A stretch of DNA of 64,000 bases, from NCBI GenBank assembly GCA_003550325.1, contig QKWP01000208.1:167811-231810 (forward strand), written 5' to 3'. This document shows, piece by piece, positions 1-10,877 of the stretch. The DNA comes from Gigaspora rosea. Taxonomy: Eukaryota > Glomeromycota > Glomeromycetes > Diversisporales > Gigasporaceae. The number at the start of each line of letters is the position of its first letter. Positions within the stretch are counted from its first letter, which is position 1. Under the pieces are notes generated by a model. It saw nothing but the letters and a program-made list of their open reading frames with translations, had not been told where the DNA came from and searched no databases. Made by a program: the position numbers and the translations under genes.

Positions 1-61
1 AAAAAAAATAATAATAAGAAATAAAAAATAATGATAAAAAAAAGGACATTGCTAATTTACA

Positions 62-386
62 CTACAGGTGATTATCACCTGTAGTCAATTTACCAATTAA
101 AATTCAGGATCAGGTGTAATATGTAGATCAATTTTTGTGTAACAAAAACAAAAATTTTTTTAAAAAATTGCTAAAATTGCTTCTAATCTAAAATTTTGTC
201 TATAAAACTACTTGTTTTTATGCAAAAAAAAATTCCTCGCTAAATTTTGGTATAAACTATGCCTCTGCCCCATCCCAGTTCTCACCCTTACCCTAATATT
301 AAAGAGATTTGATTTTTATTTAATAAAGTTATTTGTTTTGTTTATTTTTTTATGCATTGTAGATCACAGGTGATAATCACCTGTGG
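62..386. repeat. Inverted-repeat element, family copy 1
   Basis: Each end carries its own small palindrome: CTACAGGTGATTATCACCTG at the left and a matching CACAGGTGATAATCACCTGT at the right. Just inside the left end the sequence ATTCAGGATCAGGTGTAA recurs at 50525 and 54293, and the interior resembles both of those places. I read this as one copy of a short non-autonomous DNA element family. No coding capacity was seen and no target duplication could be identified. Confidence 0.55.
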
Positions 387-395
387 TAATTATTA

Positions 396-560
396 GTTAT
401 TTTTTAAAAAAAAATAATAAGAAAAAAAACATAATGATAAAAAAAATTATTAAGAAAAAAAAAACGTAATGATAAAAAAAAAAATTATTAATAAGAAAAA
501 TAAAAATTAAAAAAAAATTAAAAAATAATTGAAAAAAAATTAAAATTAGTAAAAAAAAAA
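396..560. repeat. A-rich low-complexity tract
   Basis: Runs of A broken by short T/TA/GATA interruptions. The same composition fills the first 60 bases of the window. No gene or structured repeat was seen. Confidence 0.8.
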
Positions 561-601
561 TTTAATACAGAAATAAAATGACATATACGTACTGCATATA
601 T

Positions 602-668
602 GGGAATAAAAGTAAATTCCGGTTATTCCTTATTATGGGAATACAGAAACTGGAAATTTACTTTTTAT
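602..668. repeat. Short inverted-repeat element, left part, interrupted
   Basis: GGGAATAAAAGTAAATTCC is followed by its near inverse AACTGGAAATTTACTTTT, which then runs into CTTTTTAT at 661-668. A related uninterrupted copy lies at 46630-46690, where the same sequence continues straight into TATTCCCAC. Here the continuation (TATTCC) appears only at 2083, after the hAT-like insertion at 669-2077. The copy at 46630 therefore acts as an empty site. Confidence 0.6.
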
Positions 669-2077
669 AAGGATGTCTAAAGCGGAGACAACTCATATTT
701 AATAATTTTTTCAATTAACTTTAGGGTTAGAGTTGTCCTATATTAGAGTTAGAATAGGTTTTAGGTAAATATATATAAGCAAAATTGCAAAATAAGTTGA
801 CAACTCTTTCTGACGATTCCTCATACCAAACTTTTCAAGAATACTGACCTACGAAAACTCTATAGTTAACATATCTATACACAACAAAACTTCACCAAGC
901 TGCTATCAGGTACAAAGTCCATTCACTGGATGTTCTGCGCCTGAAATAGAGATGAAAAAAATATGCAGACTTTTAAGTGAGGCACCTTGGCGGGCTTTGG
1001 TGCTATTGAGCGAAGATGTAGTAGAGAAACTCTGGAGCTTTGTCAAGTCCTATGGATATAAAAATAGAAGTAGAGGCTTGGTTAGATATATTATTCTGTA
1101 TAGCGTAACTCTTTCAAACTCCTTTTGGTTTGGTCTTTTTCCCCGAGTCCCTTTGGTCTTTTCGAAATTTCAAAAAGTGGGCATTTTAGTTTACCCCCTC
1201 CAAAAGATCAGCAGTGTTTATTCCTTCCAAATTGGGATTGCACCTTCTGAATTGGAATCGATACTCATGAGTGAGGTCCATTTCTGCGTACGTGATAAAC
1301 AACAAGAACGTGTCAGAGGTCGGGAGGGATGACGTAATGAAATTTCTTTCTAGAACATCCTTTTAGGTGTATAGATTTTTCTTTTTCTCTTCTTTTGATG
1401 TACATATAGTATACAGTATAAGGCGTTTCCTTGTACAATACTATATAATTTTTATAGTCTTGCACAGGCTTTAATAGTGCTATCATGTATTTCTTTCTTT
1501 TTGCTTTTTTCTTCTTTCTTTTCATTTTATTTTTCTTGTTGAATTTGGTTTTTCGTTTAGGTAGTAGATGTTATTTCCCATTTTATTTTTCCTTTTATAT
1601 ATTTCTCCTTACTTGTTGTAGTTTTTCTTGTAGTAGGTTCTTTCTACTAGAAAGGTTAGGAGAAGTAAGTTTAAAAAGAAGGCAATCTTGATATGGTTAG
1701 CATGTGCCAGCCAGTGATAGGAGGGACTATATTCTCAGTAAGTTGAGAATCCGAATTGAGGCAAAATTTTGCTAGGCGGGTCGCACTTGGATAAAATCAG
1801 GTGAGCTTTCTGTTAGAGTATAAATAAAATGTACACATAAATGCAGTTGTATAATAAAGTCTACAGACACAGAAGGCAGGATTGCTAAATCTAAAAAATA
1901 TAAGCAAAATTGCCTTCCCGACATTTTTGATTAACACATCGAGGTAGATTTAGACTGCCATTTTTGTATTTTTTAAGGTTTTCACTTCTCTTTTATTTTT
2001 GCTTCGCCAAAGATCATCAAAATTCTTAATTTGATTGGTGGTTGATCATATGATTTGTCTCCGCTTTAGACAACCTC
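669..2077. mobile_element. hAT-like TIR element carrying a nested retroposon
   Basis: The terminal inverted repeats match closely: AGGATGTCTAAAGCGGAGAC at the left and its inverse TTGTCTCCGCTTTAGACAAC at 2055-2074. The element is flanked by the 8-bp direct repeat CTTTTTAT (661-668 and 2078-2085), the duplication size typical of hAT transposons. Removing the nested insertion at 789-1897 and one of its duplication copies leaves roughly 280 bp of element with no coding sequence, so this is a non-autonomous copy. Confidence 0.7.
789..1897 (+). mobile_element. Retroposon with 16-bp target duplication (copy 1)
   Basis: The stretch is bracketed by an exact 16-bp direct repeat, ATATAAGCAAAATTGC, at 773-788 and 1898-1913. 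It ends in GCAGGATTGCTAAATCTAAAAA. A long target duplication plus an A-rich 3' end is the signature of target-primed reverse transcription (LINE or SINE type). A diverged relative lies at 44790-45850 with matching landmarks in the same order: the start TTGACAACTCTTTCTGAC, the middle TTTCCTTGT with ACTATATAATTTTTATA, and the A-rich end. An open frame of 126 codons (952-1332) is present, but its alignment with copy 2 is not kept in frame. The family is not recognised. Confidence 0.65.
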
Positions 2078-2242
2078 CTTTTTATTCCTATTATAAAAAA
2101 TAAAATATAAAAAAACCCCGATAATATAAAAAATAAAAAAAAAAGAATAACAAAACAGGATTATTTATTTATTTATTGCTTTGTTTTGTTTATTGTTTTC
2201 TCGTGTTCTTACTGGTAAGTAAGTATTATAATCTGCGAAAAT

Positions 2243-2888
2243 TATACTTTTTAAAAATTTGCTCGGATTTTTTGGCAAAAATCTGCGAAGAACTGCAAAA
2301 ATCTAAATTTTTGAAGATCTTTGCAATTTTTTAAACAAGATTCTGCACTTATTTGATAAATTTGAAGATCACTATAGATTATTAATTTCCCGATTCTATT
2401 ATAATCTGCAAATATTATCATAGATTCCCGAAAATAAGCTACTCCGAAAATAAGCTACCCCCTGATTTTTTTCAAAAATCAAAAAAAATGCGTTGGCAGT
2501 TGCTACATATAAAACTTTTTTTTACTAAGTAAACTTCAAAAGTTCGATTAAGTAAAGTTGTTCAGCGCATCAAAATACACTTACAGTAAAAATTTGGTGT
2601 CATTTGGACAACTTTTTATTAGTACGTTTTTTAATTTTTTTTTTAAAAATGTCTATACGCCGAAAATAAGCTACCCCCAATTTTTTGGAGTCAAAATCGT
2701 GCAAAAAAGGGTAGCTTATTTTCGGGAATATACGGTATACTTTTTAAATATTTTTACAGATTTTTGGCAAAAAATCTGTGAAGAACTGCAAAAATCTAAA
2801 TTTTGATGATCTTCGCAATTTTTTAAACAAAATTCTGCACTTAATTGATAAATTTGAATATTACTGAGATTATTAATGTTTTTATTTT
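2243..2888. repeat. Direct repeat flanking an inverted-repeat element
   Basis: 2243-2400 and 2736-2888 are diverged direct copies sharing, in order, TATACTTTTTAAA, GAAGAACTGCAAAAATCTAA, GCAATTTTTTAAAC and TTCTGCACTTA. They flank the inverted-repeat element at 2425-2727. No gene was seen. Confidence 0.65.
2425..2727. mobile_element. MITE with repeated CGAAAATAAGCTACCCC motif
   Basis: The left end reads TTCCCGAAAATAAGCTAC and the right end is its inverse, GTAGCTTATTTTCGGGAA. The motif CGAAAATAAGCTACYCC also occurs internally near 2446 and 2659. No open frame fits a transposase, so this is a non-autonomous TIR element. The target duplication is unclear. Confidence 0.65.
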
Positions 2889-3204
2889 CCCGATGATCAC
2901 TCGATGTTTGTATTATGCTAAATTACTTTCCCAGGAAAGTTTATTTAATTGTCATTTGAATTTGGCAATTGATCTTCTTTGATTTTACCTTTTTTAGTAA
3001 TTTTGGATTTCACAAAATTTAACCAAATATTATTTGCGTTAAGCACTGCTCATACTCATGCTATGCTCATGCTCTAGCACTCAAAAAATTTTTTCACTAT
3101 AAAACAACTGATGTTTATATAATAAAATAAATTTAAATAAAGATTAAAAAGGAAAGATATTTATTGCTATTTGTATAATTTTGGAATTCCTATAATTAAA
3201 TTAA

Positions 3205-3320
3205 ATGATTTGATTGCGATTGTGATTGCTAAAGCTGGCTAATTTATCATAAGCCTGAGCTGATACTCATGATAAATTGGCTACTGGTGGCTTTGGCAAT
3301 CGCGATCGCAATTATGATTA
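3205..3320. repeat. Short inverted repeat
   Basis: TGATTGCGATTGTGATTGCT near 3210 pairs with GGCAATCGCGATCGCAATTA near 3294. A second pair, TTTATCAT and ATGATAAAT, lies inside. This is a small MITE-like foldback. The surrounding sequence from about 2890 to 3340 holds nothing else I can name. Confidence 0.5.
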
Positions 3321-3343
3321 TTTAAATATAAAAAATTTATTAA

Positions 3344-3810
3344 AGACCCTGGGTCGATAGTGCAGTGTTGGCATTCCGGGGTTGCATTAGCAAGGTCGCC
3401 AGTTCAAGTCCAACAGGAGACGAAAACTGTGCTAGGGCCACGAATGGAAGGATCTGTGAGAGGAATTTCCGTTTATGACAGTGGACTACGACAAAATAAT
3501 TAAGGTTGTATGACACAGCCACATGGTTTAATGATACCAGAAAAGGATAAATCTGACAACAAAAGTCGATAAAATTGAGGCTTCCCGATTAGAAAAAATA
3601 TGTACGGGCATTTAATGATACTATACTGTCCATAAATAGAAAGTGTTCCTGGCGTAGACGAAAAACGGCCAAACCTATAAAGCAACCAGGCAGAATAGTA
3701 GTTCTTTAAAGCTATCTATGATCTGAAAAGGTACGGGGCACCGGCGTGGTAGGCCTGCTGGAGTCGGCTGGTTGAAATGGATAATTGGAGGGTGATATAG
3801 TATAGTTAGA
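3344..3810 (+). mobile_element. tRNA-derived SINE
   Basis: The 5' part contains a pol III box A-like sequence TAGTGCAGTGTTGG (3358-3371) and, 29 bases further on, a good box B, AGTTCAAGTCC (3401-3411). The flanking sequence does not fold into a proper acceptor stem or a 7-base anticodon loop, and a GC-richer body continues for almost 400 bp. That argues for a SINE with a tRNA-like head rather than a tRNA gene. The 3' end is set approximately where the sequence returns to A/T-rich composition. Confidence 0.6.
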
Positions 3811-5778
3811 AAAACCACATGTAAAATGTAATGTAACATTGACCTTAAAATTTGATCTAATAAAATTACACCTCCTGGCGTCCCTTCATAGAAAGGGTTT
3901 TAAAAAAAAAAATTTTTATCATAAACGTTATAAAATTATGAAACCGCAAGATTCACATAAATAAATATATATTTATAATAATAGATTTAACACCTCTATG
4001 TTTTTTTGTTTGCATATAGCAGATCATTCCAATAAAGTTTATGATTAGACAGGTTGTTCTTAAAATTGATCTGCATAAATCAATTAATTTATTCTTATCA
4101 ATTATCTTATTTTTATCATGCTTTGCCATATATTCTTCATAGTAGTGTATTTTTTATTTAAATTTTATATTTATTGAATTGCATTAAGTTTTTATGGTAC
4201 ATGTTTAGTGATAGAAATTTCTAATTATTAATTGTTAACATAAGATTGTTAATAAATCATTTTTAATGATTAATAATTGAATTATCCAATATGCATAAAA
4301 GTATTGATAAAATCAGTGATTAATCATTGTTTTAATGTAGTATAAAAAATTTTATAGCGATAAAAGATCAACCTGATAACAATAATAGTTTCACAAATGT
4401 GTACCTGCAGGAATACGTAACAACAATAGAATCTTCCATTACCATTACAGGTTTATTATGTACACTATCTATATATGAAAAAAGTGGCAAAATCTTCTAT
4501 CACAATGACAATAACAGCAAGTTCTTACTGTTTAACAATAATCAGCTCGATATAATTGTTTAGATAGAATATTCTTATGCGTATTTATTAATTATCCCTT
4601 ACAAAAGATAAATGATGTAATCAACGATTTGATTAAATCATCGATTGGATCATTTTGTATGGAAATATTCTATACTTATTGGATAATTTATTTATTAATT
4701 GCTTAGAAATTATTGTTAAATGATTACAATACTGATAATAATTAAGAATTATATAATTTATTAATAATGACAATAAAAATTACACATTTTATTAATGACG
4801 ATAATAATTATAAATAATCACATTGATATTTGCATTGATCTTTTTCATTAGTATTTATAAATATTTATTGTTACATGCTTCAATTTTTTTTTTATACATT
4901 ATATTCGAATCAATCTTTCTCACCTTTTATATGTATTTTCTTCTTCAACACTTTATTGATTAGCAAGGATATGACTTCGTAATTCGTGAAATTCATTATA
5001 AAAAATTCCTAATAACAAAAAATTCAAGCCAATGCCTTTAAGCTTCTTTGTATTGGCGTATCACTGCACATACCTAATCAAGATAGGAATAACTTGGAGA
5101 TGCAAATTTTTTATGTCAAAAATTTTACGAAATAATCTGTGCTCCCACCATGCTGAGTGATGGTGGTCATGAAAATACCTGAAAAAAGGTTAACTTATGT
5201 TTTTTTTTAAAAAAAATTTTGGTAATTATCTTTGTATTAGATTTAGATTAAACAGGACACCCAACCAGATTTCTGCCATTGCTGAAAAAGGAATATGAAT
5301 GTTCTATGCTGGGAATGCAAAAATTATTAAAATATATATGAATATTTGAATATAATCTAAAATTTAGCTAGTATTTATTTAGGTGATCATATATTGATTC
5401 ATTTTTATTCACTGTTTATATTTTTTTAATTTTTTAATTTCTTATTTTATTATTATTATTACTATTTCTAAATTTTTTTTGCTTGCTTTTTTTTAATAAT
5501 TGTTAAATGGATACTGATTCTAAAATGACAATTCAGAATCGATATAAATTCAGAAATGACCAGAAAAATACATAAACTACTTTTTTTTATTATTAACAGA
5601 TCAAGATTCAAATTGCATTTATTGCAATTTTATTTAGATACAGTATTAGTTCGATTTTATTGAGTTTTTTATTTAATATTTATTTAATGGTATTAGGTTC
5701 ACTCAGTCTCACCAATAATTACTTCACAGAAATCTTAATTTGCAGAGAATTATTTCAGGCAAAGTTATTAGCAACTGA
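3811..5778. other. Gene-free A/T-rich stretch
   Basis: No coding sequence, RNA gene or well-bounded mobile element was recognised. Short dyads built on TTAATGATTAATAA occur around 4230-4330, and A/T homopolymers are common. Confidence 0.6.
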
Positions 5779-6690
5779 TTAATTCACGGACAAGTCTGTT
5801 CCATAAGAGTATTTTACCAACAGCTTATTTCGCAGGCAAATTAATTCTAGTCATTTTCATTAGAGTTAAGATTAGGTTTAAAATCGAGCAATTTAAAAAA
5901 AATTGTTGATACAATATTGAAATAATTGTTTGCAAAATAATCATGTTTGTAAAATAATTATCTACAGACTAAGTTTTCAAGAGCGTTTGTCGATGAAATA
6001 ATACGGAAATAAATTCGCTTATATATCCAAAAATATTCTAAAAAAAGAAGTGAAATAACTCAAGTATAAATGTAAATATTTAAAAATAACAATACTAAAA
6101 TAAAAAGCTCCCAGCGCATGGGCAGGCGCACGGGCAGGCACACAACTAGTTTTGTGATATTAATCATCGCATGATCCAATATCGATGTTATCGTGCAATT
6201 ATGATCATGGTTTAAAAGTTGTGATTGGCTAACCTGAGTTTTAATTTGGGATTGTTGTGCTTACATAATAACATACAAAAAATAACAATAAGAAATTTTT
6301 TCATGATCATATGAGTTTGCACGATAATATANTAATTCACGGACAAGTCTGTTCCATAAGAGTATTTTACCAACAGCTAATTTCGCAGGCAAATTAATTC
6401 TAGTCATTTTCATTAGAGTTAAGTTTAAGTTTAAAATCGAACAATTTAAAAAAAGTATTGATACAATATATTGAATTAATCGTTTGCAAAATAATCATGT
6501 CAGTAAAATAATTATCTACAAACTAAGTTTTCAAAAGCGTTTGTCGATGAATAATATGGAAATAAATTCGCTTATATATCCAAAAATATTCTATAAAAAA
6601 GAAATGATATAACTCAAGTATAAATGTAAATATTTTAAAATAACGCTAAAATAAAAAGCTCCCAGCGCATGGGCAGGCGCACAACTAGTT
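5779..6690. repeat. Duplicated ~370-bp sequence separated by an N
   Basis: 5779-6154 and 6333-6690 are direct copies, from TTAATTCACGGACAAGTCTG to GCTCCCAGCGCATGGGCAGG, with scattered substitutions and small indels. A single N at 6332 sits exactly where the second copy begins. Either this is a real tandem duplication or two divergent haplotype or paralogous contigs were joined. The 177 bp between them (6155-6331) has palindromic fragments built on ATGATCATG. No gene was seen. Confidence 0.8.
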
Positions 6691-6699
6691 ATTTATATA

Positions 6700-7690
6700 T
6701 AATATTTCGAAAAAAATCTTTTAAAATACTTGATGAAACCAGCCGAAGCTATATTATAAATTTAAAAAATTCTATCCTTGATAGATTAACTCCTAATTGG
6801 ACAAGTAAAAGTTTTATTCGCATACATTCTTGATAAGGATTTAAAAATAATTTTCTACACTAGAACAATTGTTTTTGGAGATGTTATTCAACTTTGTCAA
6901 GAACAATATAAAAATTATCTTTTGTTCATCAGAAATCTACCAAAACGATATTTTTGATTTTTGCATCAGAAAAGAAAAATCACAGAAACAACGGATGATT
7001 GTGTATTTAATAGTATATTTTCAATTTTTGAATCGTAAGTAAACCAGTAATCTATCTATCTACTATTTTTTCACGATGGCACCACGATCATTTATCCAGA
7101 TCAAAAGCATCACATGCTATAAAACAGTGATGATGTTTTTGATGCCATTGAAACCGGTATTATGTGAATATATATTATATGAAAAATACAAAATTGGAAA
7201 ATAAAAGAAAGCCTCTTTGTAGTTTACAATCAAAATTTAAAAATTATATAGGCTGTATACCACTAAATAATTTATGAGTTTCTGATATGAATGTTTTTTT
7301 ATGCATCCAGGATCCCACACAAAACTCATGCTGGAAATTTTATTTTGCTATTGTTTAGACTTAAATTTCTTTCCTCCTTTTTTCAGAAATTAACATAGTA
7401 ATCATCTAGAATTATGTATTAATTGATGATCCACGAATAAACGAGAATTTGTATTAATAAAATCTATAGCGATACATATAAAATATTAAAATCGGCATTC
7501 CTGACTAAGTAAAGTTAAGTTTTTATTAAGCTAATATTTTGTGAGCTTCTAATGAAAGTTGTAGAGCTAGTTTTTGTGATTTTAATAATAGTAAAATCGG
7601 TAAAATTAGTTAAATGGATAAAAAATTATAAGTGATTTAAGTTACAAATTTTTTAGAATACTATAGGAATCACGATTCCTGTATTAACAT
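6700..7690. other. Region without recognised genes downstream of the kinase gene
   Basis: The stretch is A/T-rich with short frames broken by stops. A coding-like patch near 6870-6960 was seen but could not be assigned to any family. No terminal repeats bounding the region were found. Confidence 0.4.
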
Positions 7691-7809
7691 TTTTTACTAT
7701 GTTTTATTATAAAAATTTTCCCAGTGTTAAGTTCTCATTCACTCGCGAATCATCAATTAATGCTACTAGAATTGTATATCAGATTTACGAATTAGAATTA
7801 TTAATAGAA

Positions 7810-10140
7810 TTATTCAATTGTCAATTCTTGCAATTTACTATCGATTGGGTTTGTATTTATCAATTTACTAGAATAATAATTATTCGGATGTTTTGGTTCG
7901 ACCGGTTCTGGTTTAATTCTATCAGCTTCTAAGATTTGGTTCTTAATTTCATTATCATCTTGATTCATTTCATCTAACCAATGAGCCACCTTGTTAACAA
8001 TTATAGCAGCAGTTGGTCGTTTATTAGGATCATTATCCATGCAACTATTAGTTAATCTAACATAAAATTCCGGAGCATGATTACATACAGGTCTATTTCC
8101 ATTAATGACCTTAAATTGAAGATTAGTATCAAACGGAATTCCATCAAAAGCTCTTCTTCCCATTGATATTTCAGTCATAATGATCCCAAGACTGTAAATA
8201 TCTGATGATTTCGTATATGATTGACCTAGTAGAACTTCAGGTGCTATATAAGGCATAACTCCGTAAATTTTTCCTTCTTTTTTTCCTCCTGAAAGACCAA
8301 GATCTGTGATGTAAGCACTATCAAACTCACTTTGCAAAATGTTTCCAGTGTGTAAATCACCATGAACGTGTTCTTGAGAATGAATTGATTCGAGATCCGA
8401 AGCTATACAGTACAAAATATTTAATTTATCTTTCCAACTCATTTTTGATGCTTGTTCAAGATTCTGACTTAATGATCCTTTGCACGCATATCTCATTACA
8501 ATGATATAATCATTATTTTTCGATACGCCATAACATTCTAAAAAAGATGGATTCTCATAGCCAATTTCACAATAATTCTTCAACTCATTAACAAAGTCTT
8601 TAGTATTATCGCTCGACCCACGAATCTCTTTGAGTGCAACAGGTACAGTACTATTATTAATTCTATCATACCAAAGTGCATAATATACTGTCGCAAAGCC
8701 ACCTTTGCCAATTTCATTTATATCTTTAAAATCACAGTAATCAATCCAAAATAATTTATATTTATCATCATCTAGTACTTTTTTAAGGCCAGGATCAATA
8801 TCAAGTGATTTACTAATTTTACTAGTTTTCAAAAGATTTCGGTATTTTCTAAACCAATGATTTGCACTCTGAATATTTCTTTGTACTCCGATACCGTTAC
8901 GATAATTAAAGGCAACATTTTTCATGCTAACAATGTGCCCCATATCTGCAGATTTCTTAAAATATTTAAATGCTTTATTATAATCTTTTTCCACTCCTCT
9001 TCCTTCACCATAACATCCACCAACATTACATATCCCATCAATATGACCCATATTTGCAGATTTCATATAATATTTGAATGCTTCCTGATTATTTGCTTTG
9101 ACTCCAATTCCATGTTTGTAACAATGACCAACTCCATTTATTCCACTATCATGACCCATATCTGCGGCTTTCATATAATATTCAAAAACTTTCTTCTCAT
9201 CTTTTTCAACTCCGATTCCATGTTGATAACAATAACCAATATTATAAATCGCAAGTGCATTTCCTAACTCAGCAGCCCTCATATAATATTCGAAAGCTTT
9301 CTTCTCATCTTTTTCGATTCTGATTCCATGTTGATAACAACAACCAACATTATAAATCGCAAGTGCATTTCCTAACTCAGCAGCCCTCAAATAATATTCA
9401 AAAGCTTTCTTCTCATCTTTTTCGATTCCGATTCCATGTTGATAATAAATACCGACTTCATTAATTGCATCTGCATTTCCTAATTCAGAAGCTTTCATAT
9501 AATATTCAAAAGCTTTCTTCTCATCTTTTTCAACTTCGATTCCATGTTTATAACAATCACCAACATTATAAATTGCAAGTGCATTTCCTAACTCAGCAGC
9601 CCTCAAATAATATTCAAAAGCTTTCTTCTCATCTTTTTCGACTCCGATTCCCTTATGATAATAAATACCGACTTTATTAATTGCAACTACATTTCCTAAT
9701 TCAGAAGCTTTCATATAATATTCAAAAGCTTTCTCCTCATCTTTTTCAACTCCGATTCCATGTTGATAACAACAACCAACATTATAAATCGCAAGCGCAT
9801 TACCTAACTCAGCAGCCCTCATATAATATTCAAAAGCTTCCTTTTCATCCTTTTCAACTCCGATTCCATTTTGATAATACTTACCAACATTATAAGTCGA
9901 AACTGCATTTCCTAACTCAGCAGCTTTCATATAATATTCAAAAGCTTTCTTCTCATCTTTTTCAACTCCGATTCCCTTATCATAACAATAACCAACATCA
10001 TTAATTGCACCTGCGTTTCCTAATTCAGCAGCTTTCATGTAATATTCAAAAGCTTTATTCTTATCCTTTTCAACTTCGATACCGTAATTATATTTATAAC
10101 CGAGTTGACGAAGTCCATTAGTATCCATTTTTTTAAACAT
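7810..10140 (-). CDS. Sel1-repeat protein fused to a TKL-type protein kinase
   Basis: An uninterrupted frame encodes 776 residues. Twelve 36-residue Sel1 repeats (about 7-438) with core KAFEYYMKAAELGN form an alpha-solenoid expected to bind partner proteins. A complete kinase domain follows (about 468-722): glycine loop GKGGFATV (478-485), beta-3 lysine K504 in VALK, alpha-C glutamate E519, catalytic loop HGDLHTGN (593-600, with D595 and N600), DLG in place of DFG (613-615), and APE (633-635). The substrate is unknown; cytoplasmic signalling is inferred because no signal peptide or membrane segment was seen. Proteins with this fold combination are greatly expanded in arbuscular mycorrhizal fungi. 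The start is the first ATG of the open frame, six residues before the first repeat. Repeats 2-9 are far more alike than 10-12, suggesting recent repeat expansion or homogenisation. Nothing in the flanks shows how it is regulated. Confidence 0.93.
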   Translation of the reverse strand: MFKKMDTNGLRQLGYKYNYGIEVEKDKNKAFEYYMKAAELGNAGAINDVGYCYDKGIGVEKDEKKAFEYYMKAAELGNAVSTYNVGKYYQNGIGVEKDEKEAFEYYMRAAELGNALAIYNVGCCYQHGIGVEKDEEKAFEYYMKASELGNVVAINKVGIYYHKGIGVEKDEKKAFEYYLRAAELGNALAIYNVGDCYKHGIEVEKDEKKAFEYYMKASELGNADAINEVGIYYQHGIGIEKDEKKAFEYYLRAAELGNALAIYNVGCCYQHGIRIEKDEKKAFEYYMRAAELGNALAIYNIGYCYQHGIGVEKDEKKVFEYYMKAADMGHDSGINGVGHCYKHGIGVKANNQEAFKYYMKSANMGHIDGICNVGGCYGEGRGVEKDYNKAFKYFKKSADMGHIVSMKNVAFNYRNGIGVQRNIQSANHWFRKYRNLLKTSKISKSLDIDPGLKKVLDDDKYKLFWIDYCDFKDINEIGKGGFATVYYALWYDRINNSTVPVALKEIRGSSDNTKDFVNELKNYCEIGYENPSFLECYGVSKNNDYIIVMRYACKGSLSQNLEQASKMSWKDKLNILYCIASDLESIHSQEHVHGDLHTGNILQSEFDSAYITDLGLSGGKKEGKIYGVMPYIAPEVLLGQSYTKSSDIYSLGIIMTEISMGRRAFDGIPFDTNLQFKVINGNRPVCNHAPEFYVRLTNSCMDNDPNKRPTAAIIVNKVAHWLDEMNQDDNEIKNQILEADRIKPEPVEPKHPNNYYSSKLINTNPIDSKLQELTIE
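9190..10080 (-). repeat. 108-bp tandem repeat inside the Sel1 gene
   Basis: The Sel1-encoding half of the kinase gene is a DNA-level tandem array with a 108-bp period (36 codons). Blocks such as TTCATATAATATTCAAAAGC and TTCTTCTCATCTTTTTC recur every 108 bp. This makes the copy number prone to slippage and to assembly collapse. Confidence 0.9.
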
Positions 10141-10682
10141 GAAAAACCAAACGTCCGAAAATCAAATATATAAGTTAAATATAAAATGATTTTTAATATT
10201 TACAAACTAGGATTAATGCAAACAGTAGTACCACGTAGTAAAAACATCATGTGCATGTTTACAATATTTTATAATCTTGTGTTTGGGTTCACTGGATTCC
10301 TCAGCATGTTTAACTAGAGCAACTACTGCATTGTACTTATAATATATAATTTGCGGCTGTTATAGATGGGTCACCCAAGCATGTGCATCGGTGCTACAAC
10401 AGTATACAACACTTATACAACCTACCATACTCAGTGTTATCTCCAATGATAGTTGGGTAGTAGTTGGGTTAATAAATATTAAATTATAAATATCAAGGTG
10501 TATTAAATCTTTAGATAACGTGTTCACTGGTAGGGGGCAACTATTAATATAAATGACCTTCATAGCTGATTTTATATCGCTATAGAATAAAAAAGCAATA
10601 ATCTTTTTGGATATAGTAAAGTTGTAATTAGTTTTCAAAATCTGTCAAAATTGATCTTATTAAAAATTTACTAATAATAAAT

Positions 10683-10877
10683 GTGATAGCTTATGCTGAG
10701 AATTTAAATTAATTTATTATGAAATTATAAAATTTTAGAAGGCTTTTTTAGGGGTGTTTTTTTTTTTATTGTTTGGTTAGGATTTAGGGTTAGGGTTATT
10801 AATAAAAGAGCATATGTGGATTTTAGTAGGTATTATAGATTTAAATAGAGACCCCGGATCTCAGCATAAGCCGCCAC
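10683..10877. mobile_element. 195-bp MITE with empty site in copy B
   Basis: The termini GTGATAGCTTATGCTGAG and CTCAGCATAAGCCGCCAC are inverse to each other. The direct repeat AATAAAT (10676-10682 and 10878-10884) flanks the element. Copy B has a single AATAAAT at the same place near 27375, directly continuing into the homologous flank. It is non-autonomous, with no coding sequence. The 7-bp duplication does not settle the superfamily. Confidence 0.75.

Noticed and set aside
1313..1691. Lysine- and phenylalanine-rich short frames
   Set aside because: They arise from the pyrimidine-rich stretch of the retroposon at 789-1897 and are not kept in its second copy.
3344..3420. tRNA gene
   Set aside because: Box A and box B are present but the acceptor and anticodon stems do not pair and the element continues for 400 bp, so a SINE head is more likely.
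6332..6332. Possible real recombination junction
   Set aside because: The ambiguous base N at the exact start of the second copy makes an assembly join more likely.
8857..10004. Plus-strand frames opposite the Sel1 repeats
   Set aside because: They follow the 108-bp repeat of the real minus-strand gene and have no sense as independent proteins.
10360..10638. Minus-strand 92-codon frame in copy A
   Set aside because: The corresponding frame is not kept in copies B, C or D.
10775..10800. Telomeric repeat
   Set aside because: Only two TTAGGG units, inside a MITE. Similar two-unit AACCCT words at 54437-54475 are inside another element.
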